Shown here: in pieces, positions 30,646 to 39,649 of the stretch | Position numbering within the stretch: position 1 is the first letter of the stretch | Layout: each line of letters begins with the position of its first letter | Assembly (NCBI GenBank): GCA_031280955.1 | Contig: JAITGA010000016.1 | Coordinates: forward strand, 176,313 to 240,312 | DNA length: 64,000 nt | Source: Lachnospiraceae bacterium | GTDB lineage: Bacteria; Bacillota; Clostridia; Lachnospirales; Lachnospiraceae | Direction: 5' to 3' | Made by a program: the position numbers and the translations under genes | The notes under the pieces: generated by a model | The model's input: only the letters and a program-made list of their open reading frames with translations | Database searches by the model: none | Told to the model about the DNA's origin: nothing

Positions 30646-30957
30646 ATGGCGATGTTAAAAATCAGAAAAGGTGATACGGTAAAGGTAATTGCCGGCAAGG
30701 ACAAAGGAAAAGAGGGTAAAGTCCTCGATATAGACCGCAAGCGTGGTCGGGTTCTGGTCGAGGGAGCAGGACAGATCGCCAAACACACCAAGCAGTCAGC
30801 AAGCAATCAAGCAGGCGGAATTATCGTAAAGGAAGCGCCGATTGATATATCCAATGTAATGTATGTCCACAAGGGCAAACCAACCCGTATCGGCTTCAAA
30901 TTTGTAAATGACAAAAAGGTACGGTTCGTAAAGTCGACAGGAGAGGTAGTAGACTAA
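30646..30957 (+). CDS. rplX: 50S ribosomal protein L24
   Basis: A 103-residue assembly-initiator protein with the KOW motif in KIRKGDTVKVIAGKDKGKEG. ATG 30646 (MAMLKIRKG) matches family N-termini; GTG 30634 lies 1 nt after GAAAGG and is too close. ATG 30652 is a second possibility. Spacing to rplE is 52 bp. Confidence 0.95.
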   Translation: MAMLKIRKGDTVKVIAGKDKGKEGKVLDIDRKRGRVLVEGAGQIAKHTKQSASNQAGGIIVKEAPIDISNVMYVHKGKPTRIGFKFVNDKKVRFVKSTGEVVD

Positions 30958-31009
30958 GAAACAACAAAGATACCATTGATGGAGTAAAACAAGAAGGGAG
31001 GGTTTTCTC

Positions 31010-31558
31010 GTGAGCAGACTCAAAGAGTTATATAACACCGAGATTACCGATGCGATGATGAAGAGGTTCGGCTACAAAAATGTACTGGAAGTGCCGAAAC
31101 TCGAAAAAATAGTGCTTAACATGGGAGTGGGCGAAGCCAGGGACAACATCAAGACGTTGGAAGCGGCGGTAAGGGACATGGAAACAATTGCCGGGCAGAA
31201 AGCGGTTATTACCAAGGCAAAAAGAAGTGTCGCCAACTTCAAACTCCGTGAGGGCATGAGTATCGGTTGCAAAACCACCCTGCGAGGAGTGAGAATGTAT
31301 GAGTTCCTTGACCGTTTGGTGAACTTGGCACTACCTCGTGTCCGTGACTTTCGCGGGGTCAGCCCCAATGCTTTTGACGGACGTGGTAATTATTCGTTGG
31401 GAATCAAGGAACAACTCATTTTCCCTGAGATTCAATACGACAAGATTGACAAAGTACGTGGTTTGGATGTAATCATCGTCACTACTGCCAAAAGCGATGA
31501 GGAAGCACGAGAGTTACTGTCTTTATTTAATATGCCGTTTGCGAAGCAAGGATTATAG
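31010..31558 (+). CDS. rplE: 50S ribosomal protein L5
   Basis: A 182-residue protein of the central protuberance that binds 5S rRNA and P-site tRNA. GTG 31010 follows GGGAGGG. Family motifs: [36 protein letters not shown] and [20 protein letters not shown]. Confidence 0.98.
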   Translation: MSRLKELYNTEITDAMMKRFGYKNVLEVPKLEKIVLNMGVGEARDNIKTLEAAVRDMETIAGQKAVITKAKRSVANFKLREGMSIGCKTTLRGVRMYEFLDRLVNLALPRVRDFRGVSPNAFDGRGNYSLGIKEQLIFPEIQYDKIDKVRGLDVIIVTTAKSDEEARELLSLFNMPFAKQGL

Positions 31559-31573
31559 AAAGGGAAGGTTTTC

Positions 31574-31759
31574 ATGGCAAAAACATCCAAAAAGATAAGG
31601 CAACAACGCAAACCCAAGTTTTCCGCACGCGCATACAGTCGCTGCCGGATTTGCGGCCGTCCCCACGCATACATGCGTAAGTACGGAATTTGCCGGATTT
31701 GCTTTCGTGAATTGGCTTACAAAGGACAGATTCCCGGTGTCCGCAAAGCCAGCTGGTAA
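31574..31759 (+). CDS. rpsZ: 30S ribosomal protein S14, zinc-binding type
   Basis: A 61-residue short S14 with a four-cysteine zinc site: [20 protein letters not shown], two CxxC pairs 15 residues apart. This is the C+ form typical of Gram-positive bacteria; a zinc-free paralogue, if any, is elsewhere. GAAAGGGAAGG precedes ATG 31574. Confidence 0.98.
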   Translation: MAKTSKKIRQQRKPKFSARAYSRCRICGRPHAYMRKYGICRICFRELAYKGQIPGVRKASW

Positions 31760-31787
31760 AGCGTTATAGTAAAGAGGAGGTACCAAG

Positions 31788-32189
31788 ATGACAATGAGCG
31801 ATCCAATTGCTGATATGTTGACGAGAATCCGTAATGCCAATATGGCAAAACACGATACAGTGGATATTCCCGCATCCAAGATGAAACAGGCGATTGCCCA
31901 GATTCTGTTGGATGAAGGTTATATTAGAAAATTTGATTTGATTGATGAAGGATCATTCAAGACGATTCGTATTTTGATGAAGTACGGAGCAGACAGAAAC
32001 GAAAAGATTATTTCGGGACTCAAGCGTATTTCCAAACCCGGGCTTCGTGTTTATGCCGGTACGGATGAACTGCCAAGGGTTTTGGGTGGTTTGGGTATTG
32101 CCATTATTTCCACCAACAAGGGTGTTGTCACCGACAAGATGGCACGGGAAATGAAGTTGGGTGGCGAGGTTCTGGCATTCGTGTGGTAA
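31788..32189 (+). CDS. rpsH: 30S ribosomal protein S8
   Basis: A 133-residue central-domain assembly protein. Motifs: [32 protein letters not shown] and [22 protein letters not shown] 31788 or 31794 could serve; GAGGAGGTAC (31774-31783) fits 31788 best. The GAGGTAC in this ribosome site is exactly complementary to the loop of the 55-bp repeat at 46598. Confidence 0.98.
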   Translation: MTMSDPIADMLTRIRNANMAKHDTVDIPASKMKQAIAQILLDEGYIRKFDLIDEGSFKTIRILMKYGADRNEKIISGLKRISKPGLRVYAGTDELPRVLGGLGIAIISTNKGVVTDKMAREMKLGGEVLAFVW

Positions 32190-32218
32190 ATGAACAGATA
32201 GGATAAAGGAGGTATGGC

Positions 32219-32758
32219 ATGTCACGTATCGGTAGAATGCCAATCGCAGTTCCCGCCGGGACGACGGTGGAAATTGCGGAGAAGAATAAAGTAACGATAA
32301 AAGGCCCGAAAGGCGAGCTTTCACGTCAGTTAGTTCCGGAAATGGAAGTTTCCGTGGCTGATGGACAAATAACCGTTGCCCGCCCCAATGACCTTAAACG
32401 GATGCGGTCGATGCACGGACTCACACGGACACTTATCAACAATATGGTAGTAGGTGTCAATGACGGTTACGAAAAAAAGCTTGAAGTAAACGGAGTCGGA
32501 TACCGGGCAGCAAAGGCGGGAAATGTACTGACCCTTAGCCTTGGTTATTCACATCCGATCGAAATGACAGATCCCGATGGTGTGGAGTCGGCGGTAGAGG
32601 GCAATATCATCACCGTGAAAGGCATTGACAAGGAAAAAGTCGGTCAATATGCTGCCGAAATCAGGGAAAAGAGAAAGCCTGAGCCTTACAAGGGCAAAGG
32701 AATCAAATATAGTGACGAAGTAATCAGACGAAAAGTCGGCAAGAGCGGAAAGAAGTAA
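32219..32758 (+). CDS. rplF: 50S ribosomal protein L6
   Basis: A 179-residue protein near the sarcin-ricin loop. Two L6 repeats are visible: [18 protein letters not shown] and, in the second half, [21 protein letters not shown], ending [28 protein letters not shown] precedes ATG 32219. Confidence 0.98.
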   Translation: MSRIGRMPIAVPAGTTVEIAEKNKVTIKGPKGELSRQLVPEMEVSVADGQITVARPNDLKRMRSMHGLTRTLINNMVVGVNDGYEKKLEVNGVGYRAAKAGNVLTLSLGYSHPIEMTDPDGVESAVEGNIITVKGIDKEKVGQYAAEIREKRKPEPYKGKGIKYSDEVIRRKVGKSGKK

Positions 32759-32768
32759 GGAGTAGGAA

Positions 32769-33137
32769 ATGATTAAGAAGAAATCCAGGCATGAGATTCG
32801 CGCCAAAAAACGCCTGCGGGTTCGCAGTCGGTTTAGCGGCACTCCCAATAGACCGCGACTGGCAGTATTCCGTAGCAATGAGCATATGTACGCCCAAATC
32901 ATTGACGATGTGGCAGCCCATACCTTGGTAGCCGCCTCGACGCTGGAAAAAGATATCAAAGCGAAGCTAAAGAAGACCAATGATACGGAAGCAGCTACAT
33001 ATTTGGGGAAGATAATCGCCGAAAGAGCTCTCGAAAAAGGTATCACCACCGTGGTTTATGACCGTGGCGGATTCGTATATCATGGAAAAGTTGCCGCCGT
33101 GGCTGATGGAGCCAGGGAAGCCGGCCTTGTATTCTAA
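32769..33137 (+). CDS. rplR: 50S ribosomal protein L18
   Basis: A 122-residue 5S rRNA-binding protein of the central protuberance. Motifs: [30 protein letters not shown] and [30 protein letters not shown] lies in the 10-bp gap after rplF. Confidence 0.98.
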   Translation: MIKKKSRHEIRAKKRLRVRSRFSGTPNRPRLAVFRSNEHMYAQIIDDVAAHTLVAASTLEKDIKAKLKKTNDTEAATYLGKIIAERALEKGITTVVYDRGGFVYHGKVAAVADGAREAGLVF

Positions 33138-33154
33138 GAAAGAAAGGTATTTGT

Positions 33155-33664
33155 ATGAGGTATAATGCAATCGATGTCAGTAATATGGAGCTAAATGACA
33201 AAGTAGTCACAATCAAGCGTGTTACCAAGGTCGTCAAAGGTGGTCGCAATATGCGGTTTACTGCCTTAGTCGTCGTTGGTGACGGAGAGGGTCATGTCGG
33301 GGCAGGACTGGGCAAAGCCAATGAAATCCCCGAGGCAATCCGTAAAGGCAAGGAAGATGCCGCCAAGAATATCATCAAGGTGGCAATGGATGACAACGGC
33401 AGCATTACCCATGATTTTATCGGTCGTTATGGCGCAGCGCAGGTACTGCTCAAAAAAGCTCCGGACGGCACAGGGGTTATCGCCGGCGGGCCGGTCAGAA
33501 GCGTATGTGAAATGGCAGGAATCAAGAATGTCCGTACCAAGTCGATGGGTTCTGCCAACAAACACAATGTTGTCCGTGCCACGATAGAAGGTTTGCGGCA
33601 GTTACGGACACCGGAGGAAGTAGCCCGGATGCGCGGCAAGACGGTAGGAGAGATTCTGTCATAA
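33155..33664 (+). CDS. rpsE: 30S ribosomal protein S5
   Basis: A 169-residue protein involved in accuracy and mRNA unwinding. The N-terminal dsRBD-like part has [20 protein letters not shown] and [20 protein letters not shown]. The C-terminal part has [19 protein letters not shown]. The spectinomycin loop ([11 protein letters not shown]) is normal. AAGAAAGG precedes ATG 33155. Confidence 0.98.
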   Translation: MRYNAIDVSNMELNDKVVTIKRVTKVVKGGRNMRFTALVVVGDGEGHVGAGLGKANEIPEAIRKGKEDAAKNIIKVAMDDNGSITHDFIGRYGAAQVLLKKAPDGTGVIAGGPVRSVCEMAGIKNVRTKSMGSANKHNVVRATIEGLRQLRTPEEVARMRGKTVGEILS

Positions 33665-33681
33665 TAAGGAAGGTGAAACAA

Positions 33682-33864
33682 ATGGCTGACAAACTGAAAA
33701 TAACCTTGGTTAGGTCAACGATTGGCGCAAAGCCCATGCATAGAAAAACCGTTGCCTCAATGGGACTAAGAAAGCTAAACAAGTCGATTGAGCTGCCTGA
33801 CAATCCCGCTACGAGGGGACAGATTGAGCAGATTAAACATTTGATTAAGGTTGAAGCGGTATAG
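33682..33864 (+). CDS. rpmD: 50S ribosomal protein L30
   Basis: A 60-residue protein with KLKITLVRSTIGAKPMHRKT and LGLRKLNKS-type sequence (MGLRKLNKSIELPD). ATG 33682 (MADKLKITLV) is chosen behind AAGGAAGG; an in-frame GTG at 33673 overlaps that site. A 67-bp gap follows before rplO. Confidence 0.97.
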   Translation: MADKLKITLVRSTIGAKPMHRKTVASMGLRKLNKSIELPDNPATRGQIEQIKHLIKVEAV

Positions 33865-33931
33865 AGTATTGCCGAAAAGCGAAGTGGCTGTTCTGATCAG
33901 ATGAACGGCGAAGTATAGAGGAGGTACTAGG

Positions 33932-34411
33932 ATGAGCAAAGACACAGCTGAATATGAAGCCTTGGATTTGTCAAACCTTAAACCCGCAGAGGGGGCAAAA
34001 AAAGATAATTTCCGCAAAGGACGCGGACACGGTTCCGGCAATGGCAAGACCGCAGGCAAAGGTCACAAAGGGCAAAAAGCCCGTTCCGGGTCGCCGCGTG
34101 TCGGCTTTGAGGGCGGTCAAATGCCTCTTTATCGCCGCATCCCTAAGCGTGGTTTCAAGAACTATAATTACAAAGACATCGTCGGTGTTAATGTAGGTGT
34201 GCTTGATTGTTTTGAAGATGGAGCGACAGTATCGATTCAAACATTACTCCAGGCGGGAATCGTAAAACACCCTCGTGACGGACTCAAAATTCTCGGCGAT
34301 GGGGAACTGACCAAGAAGCTTCATGTTGAGGCAGGTGCTTTTAGCAAAAAAGCAGAGGAAAAAATCGTTGCTATGGGCGGCACGGCAAAAGTAGAAAGAT
34401 ACTCGTTCTGA
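33932..34411 (+). CDS. rplO: 50S ribosomal protein L15
   Basis: A 159-residue assembly protein. The family core begins at about residue 11 (LDLSNLKPAEGAKKDNFR), so the first ten residues MSKDTAEYEA are an extension, supported by GAGGAGGTAC at 33918-33927. The glycine-rich RNA-binding part is GRGHGSGNGKTAGKGHKGQK. It is followed by secY, as in the spc operon. Confidence 0.96.
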   Translation: MSKDTAEYEALDLSNLKPAEGAKKDNFRKGRGHGSGNGKTAGKGHKGQKARSGSPRVGFEGGQMPLYRRIPKRGFKNYNYKDIVGVNVGVLDCFEDGATVSIQTLLQAGIVKHPRDGLKILGDGELTKKLHVEAGAFSKKAEEKIVAMGGTAKVERYSF

Positions 34412-34460
34412 TTTTATAGACGAAAATTGCCGTTCGCTTATTTGGAAGGAGTCATTGATA

Positions 34461-35786
34461 ATGCTCACAACCATAAAAAATGCCGTCAAGATTACGGACA
34501 TCAGGAATAAGCTTCTCTTCACTTTTGCGATGCTTATTATTATCCGACTTGGTTCGCAACTACCCGTCCCGGGAGTCAACAGGGCGTTTTTTGCTGACTG
34601 GTTCGCTCAGCAGACGGGTGACGCATTCAACTTCTTCAACGCTTTTACCGGCGGCTCGTTCCTCAATTTTTCCATACTGGCACTCAATATTACCCCTTAC
34701 ATAACCTCCTCAATTATCATGCAGCTTCTGACAATTGCGATTCCCAAGTTGGAGGAATTGCAGAAAGAGGGGGCAGAGGGACGCAAAAAGATTGCCTCGA
34801 TTACCCGCTATTTGACCGTAGGCTTGGCACTTGTGGAGTCGGCGGCAATGACGATTGGCTTCCGCAATCAAGGAATATTGCAACCGGGGTACAATTGGAT
34901 AGATATCTGTGCGGTCATATTTGCCTTGACAGCAGGTAGTGCATTCCTTATGTGGGTCGGTGAGAGGATAACCGAAAAAGGAATCGGCAACGGAATATCC
35001 GTGGTCTTGGTAATCAATATCATATCCTCAATACCAAGAGATCTCACCAATCTCTATGACCAGTTCGTCCGCAACCGGGCAATGCCGACAGGACTCATCA
35101 ATGGTGCGGTAATTCTCGCCATAATTTTGGGAATGATGGTTCTCGTCATCCTCCTCAATGGCGGTGTACGGCGGATTCCCGTTCAATATGCCAAAAAAGT
35201 ACAGGGTCGGCGAATGGTCGGCGGGCAGACATCCTCAATTCCTCTAAAGGTGAACACTTCAGGGGTTATTCCGATTATCTTCGCCTCGTCACTACTCCAG
35301 TTTCCGGTCGTGATCAGTTCCTTCTTTTATCAAGGCGGCAACTCGACATGGGATACGGTAATCAATTTCGTCAGTTCTTCTCACTGGTTTCGTCTGGACG
35401 TGCCGGGTGAGCGAATATATACATTGGGAATGTTAGTGTACATGGTATTGGTCATCTTCTTTGCATATTTTTACACGGCAATAACCTTTAACCCTCGGGA
35501 AATATCCGAAAATCTGAAAAAACAAGGCGGCTTTATCCCCGGAATCAGACCGGGCAAACCGACGAGTGAATATTTGACACAGATACTCAATCATATAGTG
35601 TTCATCGGGGCAACATTCCTGGCACTCATTGGCGTTTTACCGTTTATCTTTAACGGATTGTTCAAAGCCTCCGTCAGCTTCGGGGGAACGAGTTTAATCA
35701 TCATCGTCAGCGTCATACTGGATACGATTAAGCAGATAGAGTCACAAATGTTGGTCAGAAACTACAAGGGATTCCTAAGTGATTGA
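34461..35786 (+). CDS. secY: Preprotein translocase subunit SecY
   Basis: A 441-residue protein with ten membrane helices that forms the Sec channel. Motifs: LGSQLPVPGVNRAFF after TM1, NITPYITSSIIMQLL in TM2 and VGERITEKGIGNGISVVLVINI. ATG 34461 is used with GGAAGGAG 9 nt upstream; a TTG at 34455 in frame is less likely. No C-terminal truncation is seen. secE and secG are elsewhere. Confidence 0.98.
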   Translation: MLTTIKNAVKITDIRNKLLFTFAMLIIIRLGSQLPVPGVNRAFFADWFAQQTGDAFNFFNAFTGGSFLNFSILALNITPYITSSIIMQLLTIAIPKLEELQKEGAEGRKKIASITRYLTVGLALVESAAMTIGFRNQGILQPGYNWIDICAVIFALTAGSAFLMWVGERITEKGIGNGISVVLVINIISSIPRDLTNLYDQFVRNRAMPTGLINGAVILAIILGMMVLVILLNGGVRRIPVQYAKKVQGRRMVGGQTSSIPLKVNTSGVIPIIFASSLLQFPVVISSFFYQGGNSTWDTVINFVSSSHWFRLDVPGERIYTLGMLVYMVLVIFFAYFYTAITFNPREISENLKKQGGFIPGIRPGKPTSEYLTQILNHIVFIGATFLALIGVLPFIFNGLFKASVSFGGTSLIIIVSVILDTIKQIESQMLVRNYKGFLSD

Positions 35787-35813
35787 CGGTGACGGGAAGA
35801 TGAGGTGAATCAG

Positions 35814-36455
35814 ATGAGAATAATAGTACTGGGCGGTCCCGGAGCAGGAAAAGGGACAAGAGCATCACTAGTAGCGGAGCATTTCGGTGTTCCCCATATA
35901 TCGACCGGAGATATCTTTCGTGCCAACTTAAAAGCAGGAACACAGCTTGGGTTGGAAGCAAAGAAGTACATGGAAGCGGGGCAACTCGTGCCGGATGAAC
36001 TGACAGTCAAGCTATTATTTGACCGGGTGGCGCAGGATGATTGCCAAGGCGGCTATATCCTTGATGGTTTCCCGAGAACGATTAACCAGGCTCAGCTACT
36101 GGAATCAGAACTGGTCAAAATGGGGGTCAATATCGACTATGTTATCAATGTGGAAGTCCCCGACCAGAGAATCATCGAAAGAATGTCGGGACGGCGTACA
36201 TGTTCAGATTGCGGCATACCTTATCATATCGAGTATGCACCGACTGCCGCAGAGGGTGTTTGTGACAAATGCGGCGGCGAAGTAGTCATGCGAAGTGATG
36301 ATGCACCCGAGACAGTCATGGGACGGCTAACGGTTTATCATAATGAAACCTCTCCGTTGATTGAGTTCTATGAAAGCCGCGGCAGTCTCAAAAATGTAAA
36401 TGGCGACGTAGAGATTGAGGATGCACTTTCTTATATATTGAAGGTGTTGGAATAG
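35814..36455 (+). CDS. adk: Adenylate kinase
   Basis: A 213-residue enzyme interconverting ATP, AMP and ADP. The P-loop is GGPGAGKGTRAS, with Arg where most homologues have Gln (GKGTQ). The AMP site is ISTGDIFRANLKAGTQLG, and the lid has a zinc site of two CxxC pairs (CSDCG, CDKCGG), the Gram-positive form. DGFPRTINQAQ is intact. ATG 35814 is preferred to the in-frame GTG 35805, which overlaps the ribosome site. It lies 3 bp from map. Confidence 0.98.
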   Translation: MRIIVLGGPGAGKGTRASLVAEHFGVPHISTGDIFRANLKAGTQLGLEAKKYMEAGQLVPDELTVKLLFDRVAQDDCQGGYILDGFPRTINQAQLLESELVKMGVNIDYVINVEVPDQRIIERMSGRRTCSDCGIPYHIEYAPTAAEGVCDKCGGEVVMRSDDAPETVMGRLTVYHNETSPLIEFYESRGSLKNVNGDVEIEDALSYILKVLE

Positions 36456-36458
36456 AGC

Positions 36459-37214
36459 ATGGCAGTTACCATCAAATCCCCTCGTGAGATTGCGCTGATG
36501 CGTGTCTCAGGTCAGGTGTTGGCGAATGTTTTTCTGGAGTTGGAGCAAATGATTCGCCCCGGTATCTCGACCAAAGATATTGATGAACATGCGGCAAGAT
36601 TGATAGCGGCAAATGACTGCAAAGCCAGCTTCCTTAATTACAAAGGTTTTCCCGCCTCAATATGCACTTCCGTCAATGAAGAAGTGGTGCATGGGATTCC
36701 TGACCGTAGACGTGTTTTACAAGCGGGTGACATCGTCAGTATTGATATCGGTGTGAATTATAAAGGATTTCATACCGATGCGGCGCGGACATTTGCCGTC
36801 GGACAAGTAAAAAGTGAAGTACTGGCATTGATTGCCGCTACAAAAGAAGCTTTTTATATAGGGTTAAGACACGCACGTCAGGGTAGCCATGTACATGATA
36901 TTTCGCGGGCAGTAGACGAGTTTGTGACCGCAAAGGGGTATGGGATTGTCCGTGATTTGGTCGGACATGGGATAGGCAGGGAGATTCACGAAGACCCGCA
37001 AATCCCGCATTTTACCCAAAGAAGACGAGGACTAAAACTTCGTCCCGGGATGACGATATGTATCGAACCGATGGTCAATATCGGCTACGCTGAGGTAGAA
37101 TGGTTAGACGATGGTTGGACGGTAGTAAGCGAGGATCGGTCGTGGTCAGCCCACTATGAAAATACTGTCGTCATCACCGATGGCGAACCGGAACTACTGA
37201 CAGTAGTGAAGTGA
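36459..37214 (+). CDS. map: Type I methionine aminopeptidase
   Basis: A 251-residue metalloprotease removing the initiator methionine. Metal ligands are recognisable: Asp in DIVSIDIGVNYKGFHTDAAR (two Asp), His in GHGIGREIHEDP, and Glu in ICIEPMVNIG with a last Glu in HYENTVVI. It lies in the usual secY-adk-map position, with a 3-bp gap to adk and an overlap with the next gene. Confidence 0.98.
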   Translation: MAVTIKSPREIALMRVSGQVLANVFLELEQMIRPGISTKDIDEHAARLIAANDCKASFLNYKGFPASICTSVNEEVVHGIPDRRRVLQAGDIVSIDIGVNYKGFHTDAARTFAVGQVKSEVLALIAATKEAFYIGLRHARQGSHVHDISRAVDEFVTAKGYGIVRDLVGHGIGREIHEDPQIPHFTQRRRGLKLRPGMTICIEPMVNIGYAEVEWLDDGWTVVSEDRSWSAHYENTVVITDGEPELLTVVK

Positions 37215-37507
37215 GCGATATGGAAAGAAAGAATCTCGGTTGTTTTGCCGAATCGCGAGCCGGTCACGATCGGGGGCGGATATATATCATTATCGGGGAA
37301 AAGGGTGGACTCATTGAGTTAGCTGACGGGAAGAAGAAGACCGTGGAAAACCCCAAGCGGAAAAACCGAAAGCATATAGTGGTGAGCAGACATGAGGCTT
37401 CAGCCGCTATCAGCGAAAAGTTGTTCCATGACCTAAGCGTCACGAATGAGGATGTAAAACGCGCAATTAAGTGTTACCACCAAAGAAAGGAAAGTCCCAA
37501 TGCCTAA
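37211..37507 (+). CDS. KOW-domain RNA-binding protein (L14e/L27e-like)
   Basis: A 98-residue basic protein with an N-terminal KOW-like stretch, [20 protein letters not shown], then a lysine-rich region ([11 protein letters not shown]). Similar small proteins lie between map and infA in many clostridia and are annotated as ribosomal L14e/L6e/L27e-like; the role is unproven, though RNA binding is likely. GTG 37211 overlaps the map stop (GTGA); ATG 37220 is an alternative. Its end overlaps infA by 8 nt. Confidence 0.8.
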   Translation: MSDMERKNLGCFAESRAGHDRGRIYIIIGEKGGLIELADGKKKTVENPKRKNRKHIVVSRHEASAAISEKLFHDLSVTNEDVKRAIKCYHQRKESPNA

Positions 37508-37718
37508 GGCGGACATGATAGAAATCGAGGGCGTAGTTATTGAAAAGTTGCCAAATACTCTGTTCAAGGTCGAACTGGTAAACGGTCATCAGGTATTGGC
37601 ACATATCAGCGGGAGATTGCGGCAAAACTTTATCCGTATCCTGCCGGGTGATAAAGTGACTATGGAGCTTTCGCCTTATGATTTGACCAAGGGACGGATT
37701 ATCTGGCGGGACAAGTAG
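37500..37718 (+). CDS. infA: Translation initiation factor IF-1
   Basis: A 72-residue OB-fold protein that binds the 30S A site. Motifs: [39 protein letters not shown] and [22 protein letters not shown] lies within the preceding gene. Confidence 0.98.
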   Translation: MPKADMIEIEGVVIEKLPNTLFKVELVNGHQVLAHISGRLRQNFIRILPGDKVTMELSPYDLTKGRIIWRDK

Positions 37719-37784
37719 CTTGTGGGGTAAGAAGCTTACAGAACAAGAAGAAAATTTACATGTATCTTATAAGATAAGTTTAGC

Positions 37785-37813
37785 TTGTGTAAGCGGTAAT
37801 GATGTGGTAGAAT
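37785..37813 (+). promoter_or_regulatory. Possible internal promoter before rpmJ
   Basis: TTGTGT (37785-37790), a 17-bp spacer and TAGAAT (37808-37813). It could add transcription for the rpmJ-rpsM-rpsK-rpsD-rpoA-rplQ part. A short ATCTT/AAGAT palindrome (37764-37775) lies just upstream. Confidence 0.5.
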
Positions 37814-37852
37814 GGAAAACGGTCTTTTTGCGCCGGGAGAAAGGTATTAGTC

Positions 37853-37966
37853 ATGAAAGTACGTTCATCAGTTAAACCGATTTGCGAAAAATGTAAGATT
37901 ATCAGAAGAAAAGGGAGTGTCAGGGTCATTTGCATCAACCCGAAGCACAAGCAAAGGCAAGGGTAA
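37853..37966 (+). CDS. rpmJ: 50S ribosomal protein L36
   Basis: A 37-residue protein, too short for most ORF callers. It reads [19 protein letters not shown] and ends KHKQRQG, with the C-C-C-H zinc ligands (CEKC, then C and H in [10 protein letters not shown]). GAGAAAGG (37837-37844) precedes ATG 37853. Its place between infA and rpsM is the standard one. Confidence 0.97.
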   Translation: MKVRSSVKPICEKCKIIRRKGSVRVICINPKHKQRQG

Positions 37967-37967
37967 T

Positions 37968-38063
37968 AGCGATACAAATATCGCTGCGATATAAATATCG
38001 CAACGATACCCTTGTGTTCAAAGCTCAAATATAAACGCTCCAAGTAATTTATGCTTGGAAGCG
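37968..38063 (+). promoter_or_regulatory. Three consecutive hairpins between rpmJ and rpsM
   Basis: AGCGATA (37968-37974) / TATCGCT (37979-37985) and TGCGATA (37985-37991) / TATCGCA (37996-38002) are two back-to-back 7-bp stems, each with a 4-nt loop and sharing one base. A third, bulged stem CGCTCCAAG / CTTGGAAGCG spans 38036-38063. The gap of 137 bp is unusually long for this operon. A regulatory or processing role is plausible; none matches a class I know. Confidence 0.5.
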
Positions 38064-38103
38064 AAAGTACCGGATAAATGAGGAATATATTGGAGGAAAT
38101 GAA

Positions 38104-38472
38104 ATGGCTCGTATTGCTGGTGTGGATTTACCGAGAGAGAAGCGTGTTGAGATAGGTTTGACCTATATCTACGGTATCGGTCGTGTGACATCGAACAAGA
38201 TTTTGGTCGCAGCAAAGGTGAATCCCGACACGCGTGTCAGGGAACTTACGGACGTGGAAGTGAAAAGAATTAGCGAGGTAATTGAAAGGGATGTGACCGT
38301 AGAGGGTGATTTGCGGCGTGAGATTGCGCTCAACATCAAACGGTTACAGGAAATTGGATGTTACCGGGGAATCAGACACAGAAGGGGTTTGCCGGTTCGA
38401 GGACAAAGAACGAAAACCAATGCCCGTACCAGAAAAGGACCGAGACGCACCGTTGCTAATAAGAGGAAGTAG
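38104..38472 (+). CDS. rpsM: 30S ribosomal protein S13
   Basis: A 122-residue head protein contacting P-site tRNA and L5. Motifs: [33 protein letters not shown] and [25 protein letters not shown] precedes ATG 38104. Confidence 0.98.
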   Translation: MARIAGVDLPREKRVEIGLTYIYGIGRVTSNKILVAAKVNPDTRVRELTDVEVKRISEVIERDVTVEGDLRREIALNIKRLQEIGCYRGIRHRRGLPVRGQRTKTNARTRKGPRRTVANKRK

Positions 38473-38490
38473 GAGGGGTCAGGAATACCC

Positions 38491-38889
38491 ATGGCAGCTA
38501 AAAAAACAACCAAAAGAACCACTAAAAGAAGAGTCAAGAAAAATATTGAGCGCGGGCAAGCGCATATTCAAGCCTCGTTCAATAATACTATCGTTACATT
38601 GACAGACACGGCAGGTAACGCCATCAGTTGGGCAAGTGCCGGGGGATTGGGTTTTCGCGGCTCGCGCAAATCCACTCCGTATGCCGCACAAATGGCAGCG
38701 GAAACGGCAACCAAGGCAGCGTTGATACATGGACTCAAAACCGTGGATGTCTTCGTAAAAGGACCGGGTTCAGGACGTGAAGCGGCGATTCGTGCCTTGG
38801 CAGCCAATGGGTTGGAAGTCATTTCCATCAAGGATGTGACTCCGGTGCCGCATAATGGATGTCGCCCGCCGAAGCGCAGAAGAGTCTAG
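38491..38889 (+). CDS. rpsK: 30S ribosomal protein S11
   Basis: A 132-residue platform protein. Motifs: [38 protein letters not shown] and [18 protein letters not shown]. The ribosome site is AGGAGGGGT. Its stop is immediately followed by a structured gap before rpsD. Confidence 0.98.
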   Translation: MAAKKTTKRTTKRRVKKNIERGQAHIQASFNNTIVTLTDTAGNAISWASAGGLGFRGSRKSTPYAAQMAAETATKAALIHGLKTVDVFVKGPGSGREAAIRALAANGLEVISIKDVTPVPHNGCRPPKRRRV

Positions 38890-38989
38890 ACTTGGAAATG
38901 TCTAAGGCACTAAGGAGAAGTGCCTAAGATATTTTACCAAGTCTGAAGTACAGCGAAGCTGTTCTTCAAGCATAGCGAAGCTGTTCTTC
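38889..38989 (+). promoter_or_regulatory. Structured leader between rpsK and rpsD
   Basis: An outer stem GACTTGG (38889-38895) / CCAAGTC (38937-38943) encloses AGGCACT (38905-38911) / AGTGCCT (38919-38925). Two 16-bp direct repeats AGCGAAGCTGTTCTTC follow (38952-38967 and 38974-38989), each with a small AGC-GAA-GCT hairpin. S4 is an autoregulator in several bacteria, so this is a candidate S4 site, but I cannot match it to a known S4 leader. Confidence 0.5.
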
Positions 38990-39043
38990 GAGGTATAGTA
39001 AATTTTAATGCAATTACGGAGAAATCCGGGGAGGTTAGTCAGT

Positions 39044-39637
39044 ATGGCAGTAAACAGAGTACCGGTTCTAAAAAGAAGTCGGGCATTGGGGATAGAACCC
39101 GCTTTTTTGGGTTACGACAAGAAATCAAATCGCTCCGTTCAAAGAAGCGGCAGAAAACTTAGTGAGTACGGTCTCCAATTGCGGGAAAAGCAAAAAGCCA
39201 AGTTCATCTATGGCGTTTTGGAAAAGCCGTTCCGTACTTATTACGAAAAGGCAGTCCGCATGAAAGGTCTCACGGGTGAGAACCTGATGGTGATGCTTGA
39301 ATGTCGTCTTGACAATGTCGTCTTTAGAATGGGATTTGCCCGGACGAGAAGAGAAGCCAGACAGGTAGTGGGTCACAAGCATTTCCTTGTCAATGGCAAA
39401 CGTGTCAACATTCCCTCATATCTGGTCAAGGTCGGTGACGTGATTGAAGTAAGGGAAAAATCACGCCCGTTGCAAAGATACAATGATATCCTTGAAGTTA
39501 CTGCCGGCAGATTGACTCCTGATTGGATGGAAGTCGATCATGAAACGTTTAAAGGCACGATTAAGAGTCTGCCGACCAGAGAAGCGATTGACGTACCGGT
39601 CAATGAAATGTTGATTGTTGAGCTTTATTCCAAATAA
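39044..39637 (+). CDS. rpsD: 30S ribosomal protein S4
   Basis: A 197-residue assembly initiator and possible regulator of its operon. ATG 39044 follows GGGGAGG; the upstream ATG at 39008 has no such site. The N-terminus ([19 protein letters not shown]) is the shorter, cysteine-free form I associate with Lachnospiraceae. The S4 RNA-binding domain is [19 protein letters not shown], then [19 protein letters not shown]. Confidence 0.97.
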   Translation: MAVNRVPVLKRSRALGIEPAFLGYDKKSNRSVQRSGRKLSEYGLQLREKQKAKFIYGVLEKPFRTYYEKAVRMKGLTGENLMVMLECRLDNVVFRMGFARTRREARQVVGHKHFLVNGKRVNIPSYLVKVGDVIEVREKSRPLQRYNDILEVTAGRLTPDWMEVDHETFKGTIKSLPTREAIDVPVNEMLIVELYSK

Positions 39638-39649
39638 GGAGGATATAGC

